A stretch of DNA of 64,000 nt, taken from contig JAAROD010000093.1 in NCBI GenBank assembly GCA_012274445.1, positions 1,674,001 through 1,738,000 on the forward strand. The letters run 5' to 3'. The position numbers were made by a program, and so were the translations under genes. The stretch comes from Sclerotiophoma versabilis. Taxonomy: Eukaryota; Ascomycota; Dothideomycetes; Pleosporales; Didymellaceae. Below, piece after piece: positions 19,652 through 30,222 of this stretch (within the stretch, counting starts at the first letter, position 1; the number at the start of each line of letters is the position of its first letter). The notes beneath the pieces were generated by a model. That model was not told the origin of the DNA. It searched no databases and saw nothing but the letters and a program-made list of their open reading frames with translations.

Positions 19652-22059
19652 ATGCCTCGTGTTTGAGGAGTCGATGTGGATGTGAACTTTTGCCGTTGTG
19701 GAGATGTCTCGATCTTTGCGTGTAATCTAGTCAGGGTCTGGCGTTTGCCGTTGGTGAAGTGGCATTGTGAACCATATGTTCCACAAGTACAGGGATGACG
19801 AGCGGGTTAATGAAATGGTGCAATCTCTGCCGTATGTTCCGGTACCTACACATGTGTTTCGTTGCGAGATTTGAGCGAGTATGTGGATGCTACATGCAAC
19901 ACAACTCCAATTCTCATTCACTGTTCGAGTCATTTGCAGTTCATGTGGAGTCAAGGTGGTGACTAGCCACGCTCCTGGAGTCGTCGCCATACGACTGGAG
20001 CAAATTGTCCCTTTTGCGTTCAATGGTGCAACGTCGAGGATGAACCTTGCTACTGCGTCCACTGCATGCTCGGTCGGAAGGCGAATGTGTCCGGGCATGA
20101 CACCAAAAAGGTCAGGTTAAATTCAATGCGTCAAAACCGTGTTGACCTCGGTGATGCCCGTGGACGGATGTTAGCATGCGCAAGCCTGTCGCGTACCGAA
20201 GTAAGAAGTTCAAAAGAGAAGGATTGGAAGCCCTGCAACCAATCAACCAATCAAAACAATCGAGTGACGCCTCTTGAATCCTTCGATCTGGCCGTTGACT
20301 TCGGATGCCCACGTATGAACCACGTCGCAGTACCCTTTGACTGAATCCCTGCATCTGCAGGCCGTCTATAGCAACGGCAAGTGCCCACACGAGTTCTTGC
20401 CATAGTTGTAACTCCGCGGACGAGGTTATCAGTTCGAGCACGATCGATAGTCTTTGGCGATGCAAGTCCAAAGCTTCACTGTCTTGGCTACATCAGTCTA
20501 TCAACTACATCCATCCACACCAGCTGGTAGCAGGGGGATCTGCAATTTGACATCACGGTCATTCGTCCCAGCAAGACGCCATACCAACAACATATTACAC
20601 TGTTTTGCAAAATACAGCAGCGCCAATTGCTTCCCGCCGCAGGGTCTGCTACATAACCCATGACTAAAACGAAGCTGTCAAGTCAATTTTAGGTGAGCAG
20701 CATCAATAGATCCACGCAAAGTTTCAACACGAGCCCAGTGGAATATACCACGAGCAAGGCGTCTGAATCCTCTGCTGTAAGTCATGTAACGCTTCAGAAC
20801 CTACTATGCTCTCTCACCACGACGTCCCACTTCATAACCAGTGGGTCATGGTACGAGACTGGTCCACTAGCCCACTGGCCGGGCCCGGTACCCCGTCCGC
20901 GACCCTGAAGTTCTCCTTCATTGGGGAATACTTCATGCGGCGTACCTATCGCGGATGGTCGATACGAGGACGCAGTCGAAGTCGAAAGAATTTCCTCCAT
21001 ACAGACCACTCAGGTCGCAGCGCAGGATGCTGCTGTCTGCAGCTGTACGGCAAGCTATCGTTTTGAGGCTCCTGCCTGATCTAGAATGCATCGACGTCCA
21101 GCTTAGCTGCAGGGCTGCACGAGTCTTCACATGTCGGCATGCCCACCGGGTGTCTCCCGAACGAGCTCTCAACCCCAGTTGCTCAAGAATGGTAGGAATC
21201 GGGCTACTGCAGTGGATCCTCTCTGCTGGTTCGTGCTTCCATCCATTGCGATCGCGCGTTGACTATGCCTGTGCGACACAGCTGTACATGTAAGCATGGA
21301 AGATTTTTCCGATGCTGCACTGTGATCCTGCAGCTGCAAACCCTGTCATTTCTCCCGGTGGCTGCGTCTGGCAGCAGCCTTGACTGTTTTCGAAGCTCAG
21401 AACGTGCCTCGCAATGTGTTCCGTACTAGCGCTGCGGCCGCGCTGGTGGAGAGCGACGGAAACATGCCATTGAACCTGAAGGCCGAGCAGGGATGCTCTG
21501 GGAGCGACGACCTTGCAAGAGGACCAGGACCTTGGCTCCACGGCGCGGCAGGAGCTAGACTACGATGGCTGGGCAGGCGTCACCCTCGTCGCGAATCGCC
21601 AATCGCTCCTGCTCATAACAAGAGGCGTCTTTGCGCCGTGCCGCTCGTTCTCAGCAATTTATCTCGTGCGTGCCGTCCAAGGTTGGTTCCTGAATCTAAG
21701 ATAGCCGTTCGCGAAGACATACACGCGTTCTCTGACCTCCGAGAGATCCACCGCATCCACCGCATGCGCATCCTTGACTTGACCAACACCAACCTCCAGT
21801 CGGTACCGTCCGGTGAGTACTCCGCAGCATTCTGTTTTCTCTGAACGACCAACCGGCTCGTTGCGGTAGTTTGCTACCTGTAGCGACGGGACCGAATGCG
21901 ATCGAGCCGGCCAGTTCATATCTCGAGGGTCGGGCGCCGTTATCTGACACTGGCACCATAGATTGTCTGCCTCGTTCGCTCGTGTAACATCGCACAAAGG
22001 CCCGCAGACCCCTCGACTGGAGTCTCAACACATAGACTGCTTCGTCCTTAGCCTGGGTC
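19652..22059. other. 2.4-kb intergenic region upstream of the Vtc5-like gene
   Basis: ILV6 3' region followed by a long stretch without a supportable gene. Several open frames exist (for example 20955-21293, 21380-21844), but none shows a recognisable domain or a coherent exon chain. The part from about 21340 to 21800 is GC-richer and may be transcribed leader or an untranslated RNA. I found no repeat or transposon. Confidence 0.4.
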
Positions 22060-24813
22060 ATGAAATACGGCGATACATTGCGCCAAAGGAGCATTCCTGA
22101 ATGGGGCCATTGTGAGTGACGTCGTTGCTCCAACACACCTCGGTTCATACCAGCTAACCATCCTGCGCCCCCAGTCAACATCGACTATGATTATCTCAAG
22201 GACCTGATCAAGCACCAGACGACTTCTGGCACGAACAAAGCAGTATCGATCCCCGGACAAGGCACAGGCAGTACCGAGAAAGCCTTCAGCGAGACGTTCC
22301 TTCGAGTCCTGCAGGCGCAGCACGACCGCATAAACCTATTCGTCCGGAGCAAGAGCGGAGAAATTGAGCGGCGACTGGACCATATCAGCAAGAGCCTAGA
22401 ACAACTGCGCTCCAAGAGGTCGCCTGAGGCGCGTCTGCCGGCCAGGGCCGTCGAAAGATATGCAAAGATAGACGCAGATGTCGCAAGGTATGCGTTGCCC
22501 ACTGGAGATAATAAGGCACTCAATGCTAACTTGCTGCAGGACTGCCGAGGAGATTCGCTCACTGTCACGCTTCGTAGTCGTTCAGCGCACTGGTTTTGCT
22601 AAGATTCTCAAGAAGTACAAGCGCTGGACGAAGGACAGAGAACTCCCTCACACGTTCAAGGATGAGATCAGTAGCCGTCCGGACAGCCTCTTCCAGCTGG
22701 ATCTAGGCTACCTGCTCGATAAATACATTGATGTTCTCGGCGCCCTTCGTTCAGTCTTTGATGCCGACAATGCACCCGCAGCCCACACCAAGGACGTTGA
22801 TGCCCAGCTACCGGCCGCACGCTTATCTAAAGCCCTTGAGCATGATGATCAGCTGGACTTTGACCTTGCCCTATCTACCGTTCCTTTGGGGACTGATGGC
22901 CACAAAGCTACATACTGGGTTCATCCCGATAACGTAGTTGAAGTTCAGGTCTTATTGCTCCAACATATGCAACTTCATACCAAGAGCACTAAGTCAACAT
23001 CACGGAGTGCCTCCGCCAATGCAACACCTCGCCGTCGCCAATCTTCAAGCGCAAATACTGATCGCTACTTTGGCAACGAAGACCATGTTGGCCTTCAAGT
23101 TTTGGATTACGCAGAAGCATTTGCCATCAAGCAAAACGCTAGCACAATCGGCTCAAGCGAAGAGGACAAGGGCAACGTCGGGATCAAGGCGGCTGCTAAC
23201 ATTCGTTTCTCTGCGGCTGCTGAGGCTGCAATTGTGGTCTGTACAGCGACCGACCCGCGCATACAGTCTGCTGGAGATATCAGGGTTGCGAAGCTGAAGC
23301 GCAAGTTCACAGAAGCCTTCTTGGATACTTCGAAGCCGTTGCTCGACAAGCAGAACCTCCGCTTCGTGGACCGGACAGGATCCTTTTATGATGGCGAAGA
23401 GCAAACTCAGGCCATTCGACAGTGGCTGGCAGAGCACAAGGAGATTGCACCTATTGCTGGTGTAGGCGCCAAGCGAACCAGATTCGCTGGCTTGCACAAC
23501 AATTTGTCAGGTGGCATATGGGCTACCTTGGATCGGGATGTGTTCATGAAGGGGTCCCTGGTCAAAGACCTCGCAAATGATGATTGGGCTCAGACAGCAA
23601 CTTCAGGGTCGATCATGTTCCCCCATGCTATTCTGGAACTTCGCCGTGAGGGCAACCAGACTGCGTCCTTGATCCAGACACTTGATCGAAGCCATCTTGT
23701 AAGTCTGATAGAAACTCTCAAACGAAGCAGCTCCACTGATACGTATAGGTTGAACGCGTTCGTGGTTTCTCGATCGAGGCTCATGCTGTGTGGACTTGTT
23801 GCAAGCCAAGCTCTATGTCTGTGCCCCATTGGATTTCCCTCCTCGACCAAGACATTCGCAAGCTACCAGAGCCAGTGAAGAGACGTAGCCGCAAAGCTCG
23901 AGGGAGCACAAGCGGTTCAAACACACAGTCCTCACCACCGATGACCTCCACTTCAAATACGTCCTTCGATGGTCAGCTAAGCCCCTCAACGCTACGTAAT
24001 GGTGAATCTTCGGCAGCATCGGCGCAAGAGTTCGTAGATCCTCCGTCACTACAAGCTTTCAGGAAGAAGCATCGCAAACCACATGCAGACTACACTCCCG
24101 CCGTGCGAGAAGAGCCAGTAACACAACGGTACTGGAACGAGTATGACAATCCTGAGGATGAAGAAGAAGGCTACTACATCTATGTCGATCCAAATGCATC
24201 CGTCAAGTTCCCTGGGCAAGAGACTCTTGAAGCCTGGACAAAGAAGACAAGGCAGCTACTCGGCATGCGACTCCAGGCAGAAGAGCGATCCCTCTTGTCT
24301 GCTGTAGAAGATGGCACGACAGATGATGAAGAGTCTGGGAGCGAAAGTCCACTAGGCTGGAACCCCCGAACAAACTACGGTACTATCTCGTCCCAGAATG
24401 GTAGTACTCACGAAGGCTACTTCAGCAGCCTTTTCCGAGGCAGAATGAACCCTCACCACGATGCGGAGGCCCTACAAGAGCGCAGATCGCTACTCAGCGA
24501 GCTGGAGGCCCGGGACCGTGAGCGCGAAAGCACCAAGTTCCGCTTCTATTCTACATGTCTTGCTGCTGCTTTTGCGATTGACTTCATTCTTGGATTGATG
24601 ACGATGACGAGTCGTAAGAAGGAGAGAGGTGCTGTTGATGCTGGCGTCTTATTCGGTGCAGTGTGCACACTGGTGTTGTGCATTGTTGCCGTCATCAGCA
24701 TGAAGACGAGAAGGCAGAAGCTGGGTTGGATTCATCAGGGTGTTGTGTTGAGCATTGTACTTGCCTTGTTGGGGTTGGATGTTTTACTGCTATTGTGGGT
24801 TTTGAGGATTTGA
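22060..24813 (+). CDS. VTC5: SPX-VTC-DUF202 protein, Vtc5-like polyphosphate polymerase subunit
   Basis: Four exons, 22060-22111, 22175-22487, 22540-23698, 23749-24813, giving 862 residues, close to yeast Vtc5. Exon 1 (MKYGDTLRQRSIPEWG) joins exon 2 (FNIDYDYLKDLIK) to make a standard SPX N-terminus. The SPX domain ends near residue 150 with FAKILKKYKRW, whose lysines belong to the inositol-pyrophosphate site. A VTC-type central domain (about 300-560) follows, then a Ser/Pro-rich acidic linker and three C-terminal membrane helices of the DUF202 type (about 765-862, ending LDVLLLLWVLRI). Known Vtc5 is an accessory subunit that raises polyphosphate synthesis by the vacuolar VTC complex; its central domain is thought non-catalytic. 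The assignment to Vtc5 rather than Vtc2-Vtc4 rests on the divergent core and length, so it is less certain than the family. Confidence 0.85.
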
Positions 24814-25266
24814 GCGTTTGAAGAGATGGATATCAGCATCTGGTTGGGAGGACGTGAGGGGTTGATATTGCTTCGTCTAGTTTTACAGCGTGTTTGGCGC
24901 TCTGGAGCGATCGCTTTACATCAAGTTGGATATCCTTGGGTTTGGGGTTTGGCTGCCGGCACAGATGTGACGGCCTTTGCACATACTATCAACATACCAC
25001 CACCGCGAATACAAAAACAGTTGAAACCGAAACTTGAATCTCTTCTGGATGAGTGACAAACCGCATGAGTATAACAATTAACTAACTTAATGCATTGGAA
25101 CGAGACGAATAGTGGTGGCATCTTTAGAAGACCATCACGTGCCACAGGGAGTAGTCTATAGCAAGAGTGCATTTGTTCTTCATTGAGATGACGTTGATGC
25201 GGCCATGTCTCTCTTTGTCGCTTGTTCCCCGACGCTCATCCTCCCTTGTCAACGTCTATTGGATTT
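24814..25266. other. Convergent 3' regions of the Vtc5-like and AtaL-like genes
   Basis: Between two converging genes. I see no gene or repeat in it. Confidence 0.45.
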
Positions 25267-25944
25267 CTACTTGGAGATCCTCCCATCCTTCACCATATCC
25301 CGAATCGTATCAATGCTCTTCTCCACAGCCATCTTGGCCATGCCCTTCAGCCTCTTGACTTCCTTCTCCTTCTCCTCACTCCCCTCCTGGATGTGTCCGA
25401 GGTTGATCTCGAACATGTACGTCATGTGCAGATCCTCCTCGCCGGACGGTCCATCAGACACAACATTGCGGATGTGCGTTCCGTCCTCTTGCTCAAAGTC
25501 GACCTGCTTGTGTCAGTACTGCTACATTCCTTTCTTCCAGTGCGCGCATGACAGCACATGTCCACGCCTTTACTGCTTTCCGCTTGGCATTGTGATGTTG
25601 ATTAAGAGGGCGCCACAGGTAAAGCGCAGCAGTAAACGTAGTGATAAATGTAGTAGTAAATGTAGTAGTAAATGTAGTAGTAAACGTACCCAGCTCGGAT
25701 AGTACTCCCTCACCGTCTCACGCGCCTGCGGCTTCGGCCCCGCACCCTCCTTAAACTTGACGTCGCGAACCACAGTGCCATCAGCCTTCTCTTCCAGCAC
25801 TGTGCAGCTCTCAATCACGGGCACGAATTCCTGTGCGAAGCGCACTTTGCGTTGCAGTCCGGCCCAGATCTGCGGCACGCTCAGCACCGGCGAGTCGCCT
25901 GGCTTGTTGATTTTCGACGTGTAGGAGAGGTGGACGGTGACCAT
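25267..25944 (-). CDS. AtaL-like (DUF1857) START/SRPBCC-fold protein
   Basis: Two exons, 25944-25690 and 25503-25267, giving 163 residues. The N-terminal VPQIWAGLQRKVRFAQEFVPVIESC, the middle REYYPSWVDFEQEDGTHIRNVVSDGP (split by the intron) and a helical C-terminus (AKMAVEKSIDTIRDMVKDG) fit the small helix-grip fold family named after the fungal AtaL protein. Such folds bind hydrophobic ligands or act as cyclases or isomerases in some pathways. The cellular role of this family is not established, and no biosynthetic cluster surrounds this gene. The 186-base intron is long for this genome and contains a short tandem repeat. Confidence 0.75.
25626..25685. repeat. 12-base tandem repeat inside the AtaL-like gene intron
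   Basis: Four to five imperfect units of AGTAAATGTAGT or AGTAAACGTAGT fill the 5' half of the intron as transcribed. Variants differ by C/T changes. The 5' splice site at 25689 sits at the edge of the array, so one unit supplies the GTACGT donor context. Confidence 0.75.
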
Positions 25945-26679
25945 CTTGACTTTTTATTCTGCCGAGAAAGTGGATTGGGGTTGTAATGGGTGGTTTGGGT
26001 ATGGAGGGGTCTGAGAAGTTGTGTTGCTTGCTGGCGGGGTGAGAGTAGTGGTTGGCCTTGAACTTGACGTCAGGAAGTTGGAGAAGAATTGGTTGGTTCT
26101 GTGAGGATAGATGAATCTACAGCATGGGAAGCGTCTGTTATACACATGTTTCGAGGTAGCACATCGTGAACGGTTCACCGATTCGCCGACATGTAGTGAT
26201 CTATTACTAACCGTTGTCGTTCGTCCGCTGCTGTTCGGCTCCTCCATGTCCGAGCTAGAACCCGCTTACATGATTTCCGCAAAGAGAAGTCCGGCGACTA
26301 GTGCTGTTGGCATAAGGTTGTGCTTACACACGCATGTCGATAGGACAGTGCGAATGACCGAAGGAACGTGACACCTGTGTACGGTGCAAGCGCAGGGCAC
26401 AGGAGTGCGGTGATGTAGAGCTGTGGTTCTGATAGTTTTATTTGTGGTCAGACTTCGCGTCCTACAGCATTCATCTTGAACGATGTCAGTAGTTGTAACG
26501 TGTGCGACAAAACAAAAAGGTGCAAGCAATTGAGTTGCAACATGGCGGGCATGAATGTCATTTAGGTATCATTTCACAAGCCTTTCGCTGTCTAACATAG
26601 CAGCTATTCAGCAACCCGCCGGAACGCCATGCTTTTGATATGCATCATAGTCCTCTAGTCCTCCAACATCTACACACAT
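25945..26679. other. AtaL-like gene promoter and eL31 3' region
   Basis: Both neighbours are on the minus strand. I see no gene in this 0.7-kb stretch. Confidence 0.45.
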
Positions 26680-27307
26680 CTAAGCGTCCTCAACGACCTG
26701 GGTGTGGAGACCCTTGGGGTCCTTGACGTTGACAGCCTGAACGTAGGAGTAGAGCTTCTCCTTGGCGCCATCCTCGTCGTTACGCTTACGCGAGATGCGG
26801 ACACGAAGGCGGAAAGGAACGCCCTTGATGCCAGACTCCCAGACCTTCTTGTTCAACTGGGGGTCGAGGCGGACGTCGGAAGTACCCTGAAGTAAAGTTA
26901 GCAAGTTTTTCTCTCGTGAAGATGGACCTCCTGGCAGTCGCAAGCAGTATGCACACCACTTGGTGCCTCTGGGTGTTCACGTACCATGGCCTTCTCAGCG
27001 AAAGCACGGATCTCCTTGATGGCGCGGGGAGCCCTCTTCTTGAAGGAAACGCCGTGGACCTGTATGCCGTATCAGCCTTATGTTCCTCTTCAGTCTTCCG
27101 CCCGATACCCGCATAACTGGGACAGACACTCGAACCAGCGTGATCGGTCTGGTCAAACGTCCGTCCCAGCTGTGACAGGCCATTGATGGACTTCAACAAA
27201 CTGAATCAACATACGCGCTTGTGGAGGTGGATGGTGTATTCGCGAGCGACGACGTCAGCGATGGCGCTGCGCTGGGTCTTGCCGGAGGCCTTCTTGGTGG
27301 AGGACAT
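26680..27307 (-). CDS. RPL31: 60S ribosomal protein eL31
   Basis: Three exons, 27307-27215, 27059-26985, 26886-26680, giving 124 residues, the usual length. Conserved blocks are seen in order: SAIADVVAREYTIHLHKR, VHGVSFKKRAPRAIKEIRAF, DVRLDPQLNKKVWESGIKG, and the C-terminal VNVKDPKGLHTQVVEDA. eL31 sits near the polypeptide exit tunnel of the large subunit. Introns fall after Arg31 and Met56. The first intron is 155 bases, long for this window; I looked for C/D or H/ACA snoRNA boxes in it and saw none. The start MSSTKKASGKTQRS is typical of fungal orthologues. Confidence 0.96.
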
Positions 27308-27737
27308 TTCTGCAAGAATTGTTAGCTAGAGTTCAGTGGACACACACGGCGAGACTGTGCGCAGAGGACGGTTTGCGACTGCCGCAATTGCAACAATGTC
27401 GCTGGCGATGTACGTACTGACGGAGATCGGCTGCGGGTTAGTCGACGGTGAGATTGAGATGCGTGAATTCGAGAGTTCGCGTCTCCCCCTCGAAAATCGA
27501 TTTGCGTGGGTTCGCTAAGTCCCTTGGCGGTGCTAAATAAAAGTGGGGCACATGCATCCCTTCGCCCAACACCAAAGTCGTGGCCTGGTGCGGGAACATC
27601 AAATGTTAAGATAATGCTCGTTCGATTCTTGTAGGTAGGATTTGTGTGTCGTTACCCCAACGCCGCCTCCCATACCTTTTCATCCCAGCTCTAGTTCTAG
27701 AAACCTGTTTTTGCCTCCAAAACGCCTAATGAACCTG
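27308..27737. promoter_or_regulatory. RPL31 promoter and 3' region of the CHY-RING gene
   Basis: Pyrimidine-rich and purine-rich segments precede the RPL31 start, as is common for ribosomal protein genes. No specific site is claimed. An untranslated first exon is possible, since sequence between 27308 and 27430 holds splice-like signals. Confidence 0.4.
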
Positions 27738-30222
27738 CTAGAGATGCCCAGGTAGATCCCAATCCGTCTTTCTTTTATGCCTATCATGTTCGTTGTCATC
27801 ATCTTCGTCATCTTCTTCTTCTTCTTCTTCGTGATGATCTTCGTCGCTACTGCTCTCGTCATCAGACGCCTCGTCTCCATTATCATCAGTGTTGATTCGA
27901 CGTTCGAGACGTCCGCCATCTTCACCCCAGAATTGCAACCCCTCCGGATCTTGATTCTCCGAGAGATTCAAATCAGGGATCTCCTCCATACCAGGGTTCA
28001 GTTCGTTGCGGAAACGGGTAAGAGCCTGTGAGAAGCGTTCGAAGTAGTACTGAGGCAGGTACGGGCCTTTGACTTGTGTACCATCTGTAGCCTGTGTTGT
28101 CTCGCGTCTATCATCACCGCCAAGATCAATAAAAGGCACTTGCTCGTCTCGTACTTCTCCAGTGGGGTTGAGGTAGGCATCCATTGAACGGCGGAAGCGC
28201 TCGAGCATCTCCTCGGCATCGCGGCGCATTTGAGGCATCTGAGGCATCTGTGGCATCTGCGGCATTCGGGGCATATTTGGTAACTGTGGAAACTGCGGTA
28301 AAGATGGGAAACCAGGCATACGGGGCATTTGTGGCATATCCGGCATGCGTGGTCTGCCAGGAAATTGTGGCATCTGGAATGGAAATGAAGGTAGCTGACC
28401 GGGCAGCCACGTCTCTTCTGGTTCGTCGGGCTGGAAGTAGTATCTAGGTGAGCGAAGTGCTTGCGATTGTGGGGAGCTGACGCTGGCTGGTGATCTAGTG
28501 CCTGAGTTTGCATCGGCGTCCAAGAGCGTGTTGGCAGCCTCTTCACTGTTAGGCCCGTTCAAGATTCGAAGCTCATTGGTGTTATAGGAATCGCAGTTCT
28601 CGCATTGGTTGCCGAGCCAGTGATACTTGACTGAAGACTTTCTCGAGCAGTCGTTGCATTGGATGATCGCTCTGGTGTTTTCGAATTGCTCTGGCATAGG
28701 CTGTGCTTCGATGGCCGACGTCAACTTGCGCCATTGCAGGTCCATCTTCACAGCACTCTTCTTGCAGATAGGGCACTTGTACGCGGTTTCCATGTACAAC
28801 GTGTAACATTGCTTGTGCATGTAATGCCCGCAGGGCATCGAGACGACCGCTGCAGATGAAGTGAAGAGATAGTCGGTGCATATAGGGCATCCGGAGTCGG
28901 TGGCACGTGGAATGCATACATGAGTATCCGCATGAGATATGGTAATGCAGACGTTGCATCTCTGCACAATGTAAGAAGCCGTTTGGCGTGCTCGAGCTGG
29001 GAAAACGTACCTGACAATGCGTGTAGTCTTTACCGAGACCGGCGCCACGTCTACAAATACCACAATCTGGGCAGTGGTAAATCTTCTTCCTTGCATTGTT
29101 GTCCCAAAGCTTGCAGATGTCACAATAGTAGCACGCTGCCTCTGTTCCACACTTGCTGCAGGCGTCAGATGCCTTCTGGGGGGTTCCACAGGCCATGCAG
29201 AGCATGTTCTGTGTCGCCTTCCGGTTCAGCGCGTGGTCTTCGACTTCATCATGGCAGTGTCGGCAAGTGTACCAGTGCCGACAATCGTAGCATTGCACTT
29301 TTACGTTGCGCTTGTAGTGCTGACAGCCCAGGACAAGCTCGTCTTCGACCTGGTCCTCCTCGTCTTCGTCGTCGTTGTGTTCGACTGTGCGATAGGTTGG
29401 GCTGGTGTCACCTGGGCGCAGCTTGTAAGGATTCTCAATGTCGACGTCAGAGGCAGCGGAGGAAGGTGAAGAGGCGCGGTTGTCGGTGGAGACAGAGTGC
29501 GCGGAGGTGGGGGTGAAGGGCCGGTCGTGGGAGGCAAAGCTGCTCGGCGACGTTGGGCGCATGTGGGTGTACCGTTCGATCATCAGGCCATGGATCATCT
29601 GCGCGCGTTCCTGCTCGGTGACGTCCAGGGCCCTGATAGAGTGGATGCGCGCGCGCAAGTGGGTGAAGCCATCGTCGGCCGGCAGAGATTCGGACATGGC
29701 GCCAGCATGGTGACCTGCACTGCTTGGTAGTCGTGCGCCGAGGAGAGCGGTTGGGACAGCAGGCGCACTGGAGACGGGCGAGTCGAGGCCCAGGCTGCGG
29801 AGGCGGTGCTCGAGTGCGCGGGAGGGGTTCGAGGACATGCCCGCTGCCTCGCCGGGGATATCTATCGGCGCCGTCGTCGTCGCCGTCGCCGTCATCCCGC
29901 CTTCGTTATCGCCCGCCTCCTCGTCAACGACCACATCATTTGGTCGACGCGTGAAGGACGAATACCTGCGCACTCTCTCCAGCAGGGGCACGGATCGGGC
30001 GCCGGGGGTCTGCGGTGCTTCGCCGGCTGCAGGCTCCCCGGTATTTGCACCTGTGTCGCCGTCTCTCCGTGCTGTGGTCGCAGAGCTGGGGTCCTGATCG
30101 GTACGTGACAATGGCAGTCCAGTTGCGTCACCGGCTGCCGGCACAGGCGCAGCTGCAGCGCCGGAGAAGCGGCGCCCGGCTCTAACTACAGGGTCAATAA
30201 TGAAGGATGAGATCAGACTCAT
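27738..30222 (-). CDS. CHY/CTCHY/RING zinc-finger E3 ubiquitin ligase (Pirh2-like)
   Basis: Two exons, 30222-29011 and 28961-27738, giving 811 residues. I start at MSLISSFIIDPVVRAG; the frame is open further upstream but is not protein-like. A Ser/Pro-rich N-terminus (to about 310) is followed by a CHY finger (LGCQHYKRNVKVQCYDCRHWYTCRHCHDE), a CTCHY finger (YYCDICKLWD...YHCPDCGICRRG), a RING-H2 domain (CPICTDYLFTSS...MPCGHYMHKQCY...YKCPICKKS) and a zinc ribbon (CNDCSRKSSVKYHWLGNQCENC). This is the order in human RCHY1/Pirh2, an E3 ligase. The intron falls between CTCHY and RING. The C-terminal third is unusual: a Met-Pro-Gln-rich repeat stretch (about 530-580) and a highly acidic tail (DEEDHHEEEEEEDDEDDDNE type). 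Substrates are unknown. Confidence 0.88.
28221..28340 (-). repeat. Met-Pro-Gln triplet repeat region in the CHY-RING gene
   Basis: A 9-base unit (GGCATCTGA or GGCATCTGT on the plus strand) repeats at 28231-28265 and in looser form up to 28340. It encodes MPQMPQMPQMPQM and looser PxMPxMP runs on the minus strand. Confidence 0.7.

Noticed and set aside
27060..27214. snoRNA inside RPL31 intron 1
   Set aside because: The intron is long enough, but no C/D (RTGATGA, CTGA) or H/ACA boxes are found in proper positions.
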